From: Firm-13 sp037143795
GTDB taxonomy: Bacteria; Bacillota; Clostridia; Saccharofermentanales; Saccharofermentanaceae
Length of the DNA stretch: 64,000 bases
NCBI GenBank assembly: GCA_037143795.1
Contig: JBAWXZ010000009.1
Span: forward strand, 79,540 to 143,539
Direction of reading: 5' to 3'
Below are positions 9,293 to 17,229 of this stretch, piece after piece. Position 1 is the stretch's first letter; the number at the start of each line of letters is the position of its first letter. A program made the position numbers and the translations under genes. Under the pieces are notes generated by a model, which saw only the letters and a list, made by a program, of their open reading frames with translations, did no database searches and was not told the DNA's origin.

Positions 9293-10050
9293 TACTTTGT
9301 ACTCCCTGTATTTACTTTTGCCATGTATTCATGTCCGTTCGGAGGTATCCCCTGCGGGAAAGAAATCTCTGCCGTCTTACCCTGATGTTCAAGGGACAGC
9401 CATAAATGACACAGTGCTATTCCGATGTCTATCTGATTCAGCCGTTCATAAACGGGAGCTTTCAGGAAGCTTGGTTTCTCGCGGCTTACATGAATTTCTT
9501 CCATATTCCCGCTGAAAAACCAAGGTTGGGAGTTGCTTGCAGAGGGTGCCAGACGAACCGGCTCAAGGAGTTCTTCCGCTCCTGCAATCTGTGAAATCTC
9601 GGCTATGCTCCTGCGGATAAATACAGAAGTATCGGATCTGTGAAGTAACTCATCGGTTTTCCCAAAGGCGAGCATAATAATAAACTCCAAATCGCCTTTT
9701 GGCTCCATAAACTGTTTTACCGGTTTGGCAAGTCCAAGCCAGCAGCTTCCGATTTCATTTGCGGAAAGATACAGATCAATCTGCTGCATCAGAAATCCGG
9801 CATTCATAAGATAGCCGGTCTTCTTTTCGGAATAAAGACAAATGTAATGGGGCGCCTTAATCGCAAGCATGCCCTTAACGTCGTTCGCACCGAGGCAGGC
9901 GAACTCGTATCTGATTGTATTGTCAATTGTCCTGGCCTGATCAGCAAATTTCTTCAGATTTTCAAGTTCTTCCGCGGGCAGCGGCGCCATATCATATTTG
10001 CGTATGGACTTTCTCTCGAAAATGGTCTGATAAAGCGTTTCATTGTTCAT
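9292..10050 (-). CDS. Nitroreductase-family FMN oxidoreductase
   Basis: 252 residues. The N-terminus has the family signature IFERKSIRKYDMAPLP for FMN binding, a hydrophobic segment with LMNAGFLMQQIDLYLSANEIGSCWLG, and a C-terminal PSASNSQPWFF segment near residue 180 that resembles an FMN-contact motif of the same family, so the chain may be a tandem or long variant (usual domain about 190-220 residues). The ATG at 10050 is preferred to the one at 10080 because GGAGG lies 9 bases upstream. Cotranscribed with the aldo/keto reductase behind it. Likely cytoplasmic redox enzyme; substrate unknown. Confidence 0.82.
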   Translation of the reverse strand: MNNETLYQTIFERKSIRKYDMAPLPAEELENLKKFADQARTIDNTIRYEFACLGANDVKGMLAIKAPHYICLYSEKKTGYLMNAGFLMQQIDLYLSANEIGSCWLGLAKPVKQFMEPKGDLEFIIMLAFGKTDELLHRSDTSVFIRRSIAEISQIAGAEELLEPVRLAPSASNSQPWFFSGNMEEIHVSREKPSFLKAPVYERLNQIDIGIALCHLWLSLEHQGKTAEISFPQGIPPNGHEYMAKVNTGSTK

Positions 10051-10197
10051 TTGATATTTCCTCCGTATGATATTTAACATTTTGAGGGTATCATATATAG
10101 TATACCTATAAAACGCAAAAATGGCATTTCTTTTATCTTGGTTTATATCCGATACAAAAAAAATCGGTTCGATAAAAACAGTAAATTTACATGTTTA

Positions 10198-10223
10198 TGA
10201 CCTGCCGGATTGACCTGCCGGAT
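10198..10223 (+). repeat. Perfect 13-bp tandem duplication
   Basis: TGACCTGCCGGAT occurs twice head to tail between the divergent nitroreductase and the TM-anchored protein gene. It could be a direct-repeat regulator site or a replication slip. Nothing else recognisable is in this 218-base divergent gap apart from AT-rich promoter-like sequence near 10095-10115. Confidence 0.6.
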
Positions 10224-10268
10224 CGGTGTGGCTCCTGACCGGATTCAAATGTTTGAGGAGGAAAAAAG

Positions 10269-11108
10269 ATGTTGGAAAAAGACGGAAGAATACAAAAGAC
10301 AGGCCGGAAAAAATCGTCTCTTTACAGCCGGTCAGGGCGCACAGGATTGGAGAAAATTCTCATTGCTGCAGTCGCTGTTTTGCTGGTTGCCGGCGTGGTT
10401 GTCGGAACACTGCTCTTCACGTTATGGAAATCAAGACCGGCTGACAATGGAACAGAAACTACCTTCAGCGGGGATGCGACCCAAAATGATGCGATTACAA
10501 TGCCAACCGGCACGCAGGACAATTCCCTGATCGAACCAACGGAAAAAACAACAGCCAACACCTCGAATACTTCTGATACAGCAACCCCTTCTGAAACAAC
10601 GGCAGCAGCTCAGACGACGGCAGCAGCTGTAACGCCAGCTCCAATTACCACAGTGCCTGCGACCCCTGCAGTTCCGGCAATTTCAAACCCGGCTAATATG
10701 TACTCGAGTTATGCTCATATTAAATCATTCGATCCGATAACCGGATGGGCATCATTTGATTACTTTGACATGCTTGTCGGTGATGACGCTGTACAATGGC
10801 TTGTTGAAAACAAGGGATATACACTAGCCCAGGCCCAGGCTGAAGTAGACAACTATGGCGATGGGGAATTCATCGAGAAAAATGTCAACCCACAACTGAG
10901 AACTGTCGACATGCATACAGTGCCGATCAAGATGATGTTTCATCCGGATGGCACAATGGCTGAAGCAGGCGCCGGAGTCTCAATGACATATGACGAATTC
11001 AAGGCATTTTATGCAGCTTATCCCGATAAAGTAATGAATTCATTTTTCTACTATATAACGGTGGAAGCCGGAGTTATCACCAAAGTCGAGCAGGTCTACT
11101 GGGCTTAA
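10269..11108 (+). CDS. Membrane-anchored extracytoplasmic protein with Thr/Ala linker, unknown function
   Basis: 279 residues. A short basic cytoplasmic N-terminus (KTGRKKSSLYSRSGR) leads to one transmembrane helix at about residues 28-52, then a Thr/Ala/Pro-rich linker (about 60-135) and a globular C-terminal domain of about 135 residues with SYAHIKSFDPITGWASFDYF and GYTLAQAQAEVDNYGDGEF. The topology indicates that the C-terminal domain lies outside the cell. I do not recognise the domain. The start has a strong GAGGAGGAAAA site. It is convergent with an unrelated lipoprotein gene. Confidence 0.75.
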   Translation: MLEKDGRIQKTGRKKSSLYSRSGRTGLEKILIAAVAVLLVAGVVVGTLLFTLWKSRPADNGTETTFSGDATQNDAITMPTGTQDNSLIEPTEKTTANTSNTSDTATPSETTAAAQTTAAAVTPAPITTVPATPAVPAISNPANMYSSYAHIKSFDPITGWASFDYFDMLVGDDAVQWLVENKGYTLAQAQAEVDNYGDGEFIEKNVNPQLRTVDMHTVPIKMMFHPDGTMAEAGAGVSMTYDEFKAFYAAYPDKVMNSFFYYITVEAGVITKVEQVYWA

Positions 11109-11120
11109 GCTGGAAAGTAA

Positions 11121-11142
11121 ATGCAGCTGATTACAGCTGCAT
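11121..11142. terminator. Hairpin between convergent genes
   Basis: A perfect 9-bp stem ATGCAGCTG/CAGCTGCAT with loop ATTA sits 12 bases after one stop codon and 26 bases beyond the other. The T tract is poor on both strands, so terminator function is probable only from position. Confidence 0.45.
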
Positions 11143-11168
11143 CATGTAAGCTTCTTTATTTGCCGGCA

Positions 11169-11798
11169 TCAATATGCGTCAGTGCTGACCTGGATTGCTG
11201 TGACAAATGCATCCCATTTTGCCTGCGTATATTTTGAGTGTGCCAGTACGTAACCGGAATCATTCATACTTGCGAGCGTTGACGAATCACCGTTTATTAT
11301 CAGCTGAACAGTATCCGATACTGTTTTGAAATTGGCAACCAGAAGATTGGCAACTTCAGAATCACTTGATGACACTAGATAGGATGAGATCTGGGCCTCG
11401 ACTTCACTTTGATTCAGCTTCGTACTCTCAACCCAGTCAAGTATTTTACCTGCAGCCGAAGCCTGCTTCAGGGAGGAACCTGCGGTTCCTTCTTCGAGGT
11501 ATGTGATTTTATCAAGAAGGACGTTGAGACCCGGGTCCGTTTTGGGTGCCGGTGCCTTGGTGGGTGTTTGAGTCACGGTTGGAGTCGGAATATTGTTCGT
11601 TGTTTCAACAGCCGCTGAAGGAGTAACGGAGGCGGTGGAAGCCGGTGCAGTTGTGTCCGCAGCGGAGGAAGGTGTCGTGGAGGCTGCTGCAGTTGACACC
11701 TGGGTATTGACAGAAGAATCCAGCGGTTTTGAAGAACATGACACTGTCACGGATAAAAGCATAAACAGAATCAGAATCGATGCAATTGTTTTGCGCAT
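11169..11798 (-). CDS. Putative lipoprotein with Thr/Ala/Ser-rich linker, unknown function
   Basis: 209 residues. The signal peptide ends in LLSVTVSC (Cys21 lipidated). Residues about 25-90 are low-complexity Ser/Thr/Ala/Pro, then a helical domain of about 115 residues (GLNVLLDKITYLEEG onward) with no cysteine and no motif I recognise. A CTCCCGG ribosome-binding complement lies upstream of the start. Function unknown; surface-exposed location is inferred from the lipobox. Confidence 0.72.
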   Translation of the reverse strand: MRKTIASILILFMLLSVTVSCSSKPLDSSVNTQVSTAAASTTPSSAADTTAPASTASVTPSAAVETTNNIPTPTVTQTPTKAPAPKTDPGLNVLLDKITYLEEGTAGSSLKQASAAGKILDWVESTKLNQSEVEAQISSYLVSSSDSEVANLLVANFKTVSDTVQLIINGDSSTLASMNDSGYVLAHSKYTQAKWDAFVTAIQVSTDAY

Positions 11799-11845
11799 TT
11801 AATATCCTCCCGGTGAGCTCATTTATTAGTAAGCCCGGTTGCTTT

Positions 11846-11865
11846 TTGTATTGATGATAATACAA
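11846..11865. promoter_or_regulatory. Palindrome TTGTATT-6-AATACAA, operator-like
   Basis: Seven-base perfect arms with spacer GATGAT lie 48 bases upstream of the lipoprotein start (minus strand). On the minus strand no T tract follows, so it looks more like a dimeric regulator site than a terminator of the upstream zinc-ribbon gene. Confidence 0.35.
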
Positions 11866-11917
11866 ATCAGGGGAAATTCATACCTCAGTGATGAAAAGGC
11901 AGCAGGTCACCGTCTCA

Positions 11918-12802
11918 TTAAGAACCGTTTTTTGTAATGGTTGCTGTCTGGGGAATCAATGCGCTGATTTCGAAATTGCCCTGGTCATTCACCTCGAGTG
12001 AATGAATCACAAGGCCTGGCACGGTAGTATACAATGCCTCAAAATACAAGGCGTTTTCGTTAAGTGTCTGTGCGGAAACGGGTGAAATAATACCTGATTT
12101 AAACTCTTTTACATTCAGCGTCAGCACGTTTTCCTTGATGGATATGCCGCCGACTGCATAGAGATCCAGTTTTTCAGGCACTGAAACAGGGATCAGGTCT
12201 TTAAGTTCCGGGTATAGTTCATTTATCGCCTTCGCTGCAAGAAGTACTCCTGATGCTTCTACAGAACCATCTTTTAAAATGCGGACCTGCTGGTCCTCTA
12301 ACCAGAAAAAGCCCGGTGCGATTTCATTGATAAATGCCGTCGCTTCCTCGGGGGTCAATTCGAAGTTCTTCTCCTGATAATCGGAAAATTCCCAGGTGTA
12401 ATCACTGATCGCCATTTTTGTGCCGGATTTTTTGAGATCTTTGTTATATTGCCGCAGCTCATCACCTGACATTTTGTCAAAGGTCGTCTGCGTACCGATT
12501 TTGGTCAAAGCACTCTGATAGTCCTTTTCGGTGTACTTGACGCCCAGATCCTTCGGTCCGAAAACACCGAACAGGGATGCAATCAGGCAGCCGGCGCCGA
12601 GAAGTATGACCAGAAGGATGGTAAGGGAGATCCAAAGGGCGACATGCTTCTTTTTCTTTTTTTTAGCGACCGGATTCGGGGCGGCATCGGGATGCGGCAC
12701 ATCGGAGGGACCGGCTTGATTAAGGATGACTGTCTTCGTTCCGCAATTCGTACAAAATACGGTGTTGTCCGGTAATGGTTGACCGCAATTTCTGCAAAAC
12801 AT
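11918..12802 (-). CDS. Zinc-ribbon membrane protein with large extracytoplasmic domain
   Basis: 294 residues. The N-terminus is a zinc ribbon with Cys3, Cys6, Cys18 and Cys21 (CRNCGQ...CTNCG). A basic stretch AKKKKKKH precedes a single transmembrane helix at about 54-80, and about 210 residues follow outside the membrane with no motif I know. The ATG at 12802 is chosen because GGAGG is 7-8 bases upstream and the protein then starts directly with the ribbon, as usual; an upstream in-frame ATG at 12856 lacks this. Such proteins are common in Firmicutes and mostly uncharacterised. Confidence 0.8.
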   Translation of the reverse strand: MFCRNCGQPLPDNTVFCTNCGTKTVILNQAGPSDVPHPDAAPNPVAKKKKKKHVALWISLTILLVILLGAGCLIASLFGVFGPKDLGVKYTEKDYQSALTKIGTQTTFDKMSGDELRQYNKDLKKSGTKMAISDYTWEFSDYQEKNFELTPEEATAFINEIAPGFFWLEDQQVRILKDGSVEASGVLLAAKAINELYPELKDLIPVSVPEKLDLYAVGGISIKENVLTLNVKEFKSGIISPVSAQTLNENALYFEALYTTVPGLVIHSLEVNDQGNFEISALIPQTATITKNGS

Positions 12803-12997
12803 ATTGATATCCTCCATATTGCAAAATATTTCTTCAGCATAACGGAAAATCTTCACTTAGCAGCAAATACAGTTTCGAATTTGCGATTGGTTGTTTGATT
12901 TGATTATATAGTAAAATCAACATCATTTGCACGGGGATTTTGATGCGGTAACAGGGGCTGACAAGACATTAATGAAGCTGAAAAAGCGGTTTTCTGA

Positions 12998-15307
12998 TCA
13001 GACCGGATTCAGCGGTTTCGGATACCCATAGGGTCTGAACAGGAGTTCCATTTTGGTCTGTCCCAATTCCAGTGCATCCTGCACAGTTAATCCTCTTTTC
13101 AGAATATCGCTGAGGACGTCACAAAGGATCGACTCAATTTTATTCTGCGGTATGATCAGGGATTTGGGCCTGTAGGGACCGCTTCTTTTATGGCAGTATT
13201 CAAAACTTTTTTCCGTTAACTCCATCCATGGATACAGTTTAAGAAGTTCATGGCTGTGATAGGCTGCTATTACGGGAGACTGACCATCCAGAATTGTCAT
13301 ATAGTAGCTTGTATCATGCTGGCACAGCCAGTTGAAATACTGGTATGCCAGATCACTTTTGGGTGTGAACGGATTCAGTCCGAAATTCCAGCCCACACTT
13401 ACCGGGGTTTTTCCCGGGACAGCCTCATATCCGACACGTCCGATGACGTTTGTATGGAGACTCTCGTTTATTTGTGATGCATACTCGGTATATGTGATCA
13501 GCATCGCAGTTTTTCCGGAAGAAAAATCATTGATTGTCTGGGAAATCGATTTTTTAAAGAGCGGATGCTCTACATAATTAAGGGTTTGGAGGATGCTGTG
13601 GAAAGCACGTATATTTTCCGGCGTACACATGCAGACGCGATTATATTTATCCCACAATTTTCCGCCGTACGACCACAGCCGGATAAGGATTTCCGGGGCT
13701 AACTCTTCGCTGATTATATCTGCAAATGTAGTACCGAATTCTGTCGGTGAGTTGGAATTATAGCTCCGGGTAAAGAACTCTGCGACACCGTTGAATTCTG
13801 TCCAGGTTCTCGGCGGGCGAAGGGGGACTTTGAATTTCTGCCTGAAATCCTTCATGATTTCTTTGTTCTCGAACAGATCCTTACGATAAAACATGATCTG
13901 GGATCCGCCGATAATCGGGACTCCGAAATATTTGTTTTCATACAGGCAATTATCCATGTTTTCCTTGAAAATCAGGCTTGGGTTGAAATTGCTGTGATCC
14001 ACAAAATCGGTAATCTCCGAAACGAGGGCATTTTGAACCATGTACCCCAACCAGGGAATATCATACAAATAAATATCAAAAAAATTCCTGTTGTTGTTTA
14101 TATCCCTTTCAATCCGGCTCAGCAGTTCATCCTGCTTTACAAATTCAAAATGAATCGGAATTCCCGTCTTCTGGGAAAAATCACTGGAGATAAGTTCTGT
14201 CGAGTGTGCGGTAGGCAGATCTACCATAAGGATATTCAGTGTGCGCTGCTCTTTTTCTGGATATTTGACGGGCGGGATAAGCTGTTCGGCCGGAGTAACA
14301 GGGAAACCGGAAATCGTAATGTTGTCAGCGAAAACAATGTTCCTGTCTTCGAACAGCATGGGGGACTGTATGTTCTGCACCAGAAGTTCTGCAGCAGAAG
14401 CTCCCATGGTAAACGCAGTCCGTGAGGTATGGATGACTCCCGGCAGTCTTCCGGATTTGTTCCAGCGTTCTTCGCTGAATGTGATCAGCTGAACATTTTC
14501 AGGTACTTTCAGACCCCTGATTTCAAGGGCTTCATATGCTCCGAGTGCGATGTTTTCTGATGTAGTGATAACAGCCTGGAGGGGTCTCATGCTGATGAAT
14601 TTCATAACGGATTTAAAGGAATCCTCTTTTGACATATTGGTTGAACACATCAGGTCCGGATTTACCGTCATATTGTTATCAATATATGCAGCCTTATATC
14701 CGTCGATGCATTCTTTCTCCGATGGAAAATGAGCGGAACCGGTAATGAGGGCAATATCATAATAGCCGCCCCTGATTAATTCATTGGTAAGAAAGTATGT
14801 GGTTTTGAAATTATTGAAGCCCACAAAACTAACATTGTTATCGATTGTATTCGGGTGCTGTTCAATAAATACAGTGGGGATATTACAGCTTTTGATGCGA
14901 TGTTGAAAAAAGGCTTCATTCTCGGGCTGGCAGGTAATGATTATCAGGCCCGATACCTGCTGACTGATAAAATCATCTATTTTCTCACATTCGATATCCG
15001 GGGAATTATTGGAAAAAGCCACACTGATCGTATAGCCCGTATTCTGAAGATGTGCAGACAGCCCTTTGAAGATCTCGGCGTGATAGGCATTGTCTATGTC
15101 GGTCAGTATGATGCCGATACGATGGGTTGATGTTATTTTCAAATTTCTGGCCGATGAGTTGGGAATATAATTCAATTTTTCAATTGAATCCATAATTCGT
15201 TGTTTTGTCTCTGCCTTAACCGGCCGGGTACCGCTAAGGCAACATGATACGGTGGCAATGGATACGCCGGCGTCTTTTGCAACATCCTTTATTGTAGTCA
15301 TTGACAT
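12998..15307 (-). CDS. LacI-family regulator fused to a family-1 extracellular-type solute-binding domain
   Basis: 769 residues, more than twice the usual LacI length (about 340). Residues 4-55 are the LacI helix-turn-helix (TTIKDVAKDAGVSIATVS, with SCC-LSGT where SRVLN is usual). Residues about 62-345 are a periplasmic-binding-like sensor (RIGIILTDIDNAYHAEIFKG, GLIIITCQ). Residues about 365-745 match ABC solute-binding proteins of the CUT1 type: LNILMVDLPTAHSTELISSDF, DIYLYDIPWLGYMVQNALVSE, YENKYFGVPIIGGSQIMFYRKDLF, RTWTEF. There is no signal peptide or membrane segment, so the second binding domain must work in the cytoplasm, presumably as a second ligand sensor. The start has AAGGGG 7 bases upstream. 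The gene is divergent from the mutarotase/UroD/ABC operon, which it probably controls through the palindromes at 15406 and 15850. Confidence 0.88.
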   Translation of the reverse strand: MSMTTIKDVAKDAGVSIATVSCCLSGTRPVKAETKQRIMDSIEKLNYIPNSSARNLKITSTHRIGIILTDIDNAYHAEIFKGLSAHLQNTGYTISVAFSNNSPDIECEKIDDFISQQVSGLIIITCQPENEAFFQHRIKSCNIPTVFIEQHPNTIDNNVSFVGFNNFKTTYFLTNELIRGGYYDIALITGSAHFPSEKECIDGYKAAYIDNNMTVNPDLMCSTNMSKEDSFKSVMKFISMRPLQAVITTSENIALGAYEALEIRGLKVPENVQLITFSEERWNKSGRLPGVIHTSRTAFTMGASAAELLVQNIQSPMLFEDRNIVFADNITISGFPVTPAEQLIPPVKYPEKEQRTLNILMVDLPTAHSTELISSDFSQKTGIPIHFEFVKQDELLSRIERDINNNRNFFDIYLYDIPWLGYMVQNALVSEITDFVDHSNFNPSLIFKENMDNCLYENKYFGVPIIGGSQIMFYRKDLFENKEIMKDFRQKFKVPLRPPRTWTEFNGVAEFFTRSYNSNSPTEFGTTFADIISEELAPEILIRLWSYGGKLWDKYNRVCMCTPENIRAFHSILQTLNYVEHPLFKKSISQTINDFSSGKTAMLITYTEYASQINESLHTNVIGRVGYEAVPGKTPVSVGWNFGLNPFTPKSDLAYQYFNWLCQHDTSYYMTILDGQSPVIAAYHSHELLKLYPWMELTEKSFEYCHKRSGPYRPKSLIIPQNKIESILCDVLSDILKRGLTVQDALELGQTKMELLFRPYGYPKPLNPV

Positions 15308-15405
15308 ATTGGACCCCTTCCTGGATAAGCAATCATTTCAGAAATAAGTATACATGTATTTTATGACCTTATCAGAGTAATATACAATTTGCATATAGTC
15401 AAGAA

Positions 15406-15419
15406 TCAAAACGTTTAGA
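15406..15419. promoter_or_regulatory. Putative LacI-type operator O1
   Basis: TCAAAACGTTTAGA, a near-palindrome with the central CG typical of LacI-family operators, matching the site at 15850 in 12 of 14 positions. It lies in the divergent gap and overlaps a TTGATT -35-like hexamer for the regulator gene on the minus strand, which would allow autoregulation. Confidence 0.6.
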
Positions 15420-15461
15420 CAAATATTTTGCAAAACATATGGCGTAAAGTTTGCCAGCATG

Positions 15462-15467
15462 TATAAT
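15462..15467 (+). promoter_or_regulatory. Possible -10 hexamer of the module 1 operon
   Basis: A perfect TATAAT lies 34 bases before the mutarotase start. No good -35 hexamer is found 16-18 bases upstream, so the promoter would need help or the call is wrong. Confidence 0.35.
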
Positions 15468-15500
15468 ATGCGTATAAGTGACTCGGAAAGGAGACCCGCA

Positions 15501-15824
15501 ATGAAGCGATATGCACAAATTATTCGAATCAGGCAAGAGCATCTCGAAAAATACAAGGAGCTGCACGCGAACCCCTGGAGCAGTGTTAATGAGATGATAA
15601 GAGCCTGCAATATCAGGAACTATTCGATTTATTTGAGAGACGGATTCCTATTCAGTTACTTTGAATATGCCGGTGATGATTTTGAAGCCGACATGAAAAA
15701 GATGGCCGATGATCCCAATACGCAGAAATGGTGGAAAGAGACGGACCCCTGCCAGCAGCCGATAGAATCTGCCGGACCCAAAGAGTGGTGGTCGGACATG
15801 GAAGAAGTCTACCATTTAGATTAG
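15501..15824 (+). CDS. L-rhamnose mutarotase family protein (RhaM/YiiL, DUF718), copy 1
   Basis: 107 residues, full length for the family. It has the ferredoxin-like alpha/beta fold signature: start MKRYAQIIRIRQEHLEKYKELH with His22 at the position of the catalytic His of E. coli RhaM, NIRNYSIYLRDGFLFSYFEY, DDFEADMKKMADDP, and the C-terminal WWSDMEEVYH. These enzymes equilibrate alpha and beta anomers of L-rhamnose and related deoxysugars. The ATG at 15501 follows AAAGGAG; upstream in-frame starts lack a site. First gene of the module 1 operon, flanked by two LacI-type palindromes. A second copy at 31473 is clearly divergent. Substrate need not be rhamnose itself. Confidence 0.88.
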   Translation: MKRYAQIIRIRQEHLEKYKELHANPWSSVNEMIRACNIRNYSIYLRDGFLFSYFEYAGDDFEADMKKMADDPNTQKWWKETDPCQQPIESAGPKEWWSDMEEVYHLD

Positions 15825-15849
15825 GATTGGCGGATATCCGGAGAAAAAG

Positions 15850-15863
15850 TCTAAGCGTTTAGA
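15850..15863. promoter_or_regulatory. Putative LacI-type operator O2
   Basis: TCTAAGCGTTTAGA, a 14-base palindrome with 6-base arms (TCTAAG/TTTAGA, one mismatch around the central CG). It lies between the mutarotase and the UroD gene, 444 bases from O1, a distance suited to repressor looping or to control of an internal promoter for the UroD gene. Confidence 0.65.
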
Positions 15864-15929
15864 TGATTTTGAAAAATCCCTGATATTTATAACGACCCAA
15901 GTATGTCTGACTTTTGGAAGGAGAAAAAC

Positions 15930-17171
15930 ATGAACTCAAGAGAACGGGTAATGGCATCCATAAATCATATCCAACCGGATTATGTTCCTTTGGATTTGGG
16001 GGGGACCCCCAGTTCGGGTATTTCAGCTATCGCATACAACAATTTGAAGAAGCATCTTAATATGACAGACGGGCATACACGTATTTATGACGTAGTGCAG
16101 CAAGTGGTACAGCCTGAGGATTCCATTATGGATATGTTCGGTGTTGATGTCATTGACATCGGACAGGCGTTCAACGACAAAGATGAAGACTGGTATGATA
16201 TGACACTGGCAAACGGGTCTACCGGACAGTATCCTGTATGGTTTAAACCGGTAAAGCAGGAAAACGGTTCTTATGTGGTTTATGATGATGAAGGAACAAT
16301 GATTGCCAAAATGCCTGTTGGCGCCACTTTTTTCGATCAGACGTATTTCCCTTATGTAGAGGATTATCCTGAGGATTATTCGGATCTGGATCATCAGATG
16401 GGCAAGGTTCTATGGAGCGCCCTTGCACACAGTCCGTGGGATCACGCAAAGGAAAAGGATTTCTACAAGGACCTGCGCACAAGAACTCTTGCACTTAGAC
16501 AGCAAACAGACAAAGCCCTTATCATAACCTGCGGATGCAACTTGTTTGAATGGGGTACTTTCCTCCGGAAAATGGACAACTTCCTGATGGACACATATGC
16601 AGATCCTGATAATGTGGAAATTATGGTAGGGCATCTGATGGAACGGCATCTTGAGACCTTGAAAAATGTATGCGAGTCGGTGGGCGATATTGTCGATGTA
16701 CTGAGATTCGGAGACGATCTGGGTATGGATACAGGAATGTTCATGTCGAGGGAAAAGTATCAGACACTCTTTAAACCGCATCATGCAAAGCTGAATGAAT
16801 ACGTACACAAGCACAGCCAGATGAAGACTTTCCTGCATTCCTGCGGTTCAATCTATCCTATTATAGGAGATTTGATTGATGCAGGGTATGACATTCTCAA
16901 TCCGGTTCAGACAACAGCACGGCAGATGGATCCGGCGGTTTTGAAGCGTGAGTTTGGTAAGGACATTACATTCTGGGGCGGCGGCTGCAATACGCGTTCC
17001 GTTCTGAACCGTTCCACTCCGACTGAAGTATATGATTACAGCCGGAAGATGATAGATATTTTCAGTGACGGCGGGGGGTTCGTTTTTAACACGGAGCATA
17101 ATATTATGCCGGATGTTCCTCCGGAGAACATAATAGCAATGTATCGTGCGGTGGCAGATTCCAGAAAGTAA
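15930..17171 (+). CDS. UroD-superfamily methyltransferase (corrinoid-linked), module 1
   Basis: 413 residues. A (beta/alpha)8 barrel of the uroporphyrinogen decarboxylase/MtaA superfamily: N-terminal MNSRERVMASINHIQPDYVP, and the zinc motif His303-x-Cys305 (FLHSCGSIYP) with a third ligand Cys353 (GGGCNTRSVL), as in corrinoid methyltransferases; true UroD lacks these Zn ligands. The C-terminus has HNIMPDVPPENI, shared with the paralogue at 30404. Start chosen at 15930 because GGAAGGAG precedes it; an ATG at 15903 has no site. It stands between a sugar mutarotase and a sugar ABC importer, and the operon ends with a corrinoid protein, so it probably moves a methyl group from an imported substrate to that corrinoid. 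Confidence 0.85.
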   Translation: MNSRERVMASINHIQPDYVPLDLGGTPSSGISAIAYNNLKKHLNMTDGHTRIYDVVQQVVQPEDSIMDMFGVDVIDIGQAFNDKDEDWYDMTLANGSTGQYPVWFKPVKQENGSYVVYDDEGTMIAKMPVGATFFDQTYFPYVEDYPEDYSDLDHQMGKVLWSALAHSPWDHAKEKDFYKDLRTRTLALRQQTDKALIITCGCNLFEWGTFLRKMDNFLMDTYADPDNVEIMVGHLMERHLETLKNVCESVGDIVDVLRFGDDLGMDTGMFMSREKYQTLFKPHHAKLNEYVHKHSQMKTFLHSCGSIYPIIGDLIDAGYDILNPVQTTARQMDPAVLKREFGKDITFWGGGCNTRSVLNRSTPTEVYDYSRKMIDIFSDGGGFVFNTEHNIMPDVPPENIIAMYRAVADSRK

Positions 17172-17229
17172 AGACAGTATTATAATCATGAAGAACAGTG
17201 CATACATTCAAGGTACACGGGAGGCAGAA

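Noticed and set aside
15930..17171. Annotation of the UroD proteins as haem-pathway uroporphyrinogen decarboxylase
   Set aside because: No other haem or porphyrin genes are present, the His-x-Cys...Cys zinc ligands of methyltransferases are there in two of them, and three corrinoid proteins are linked.
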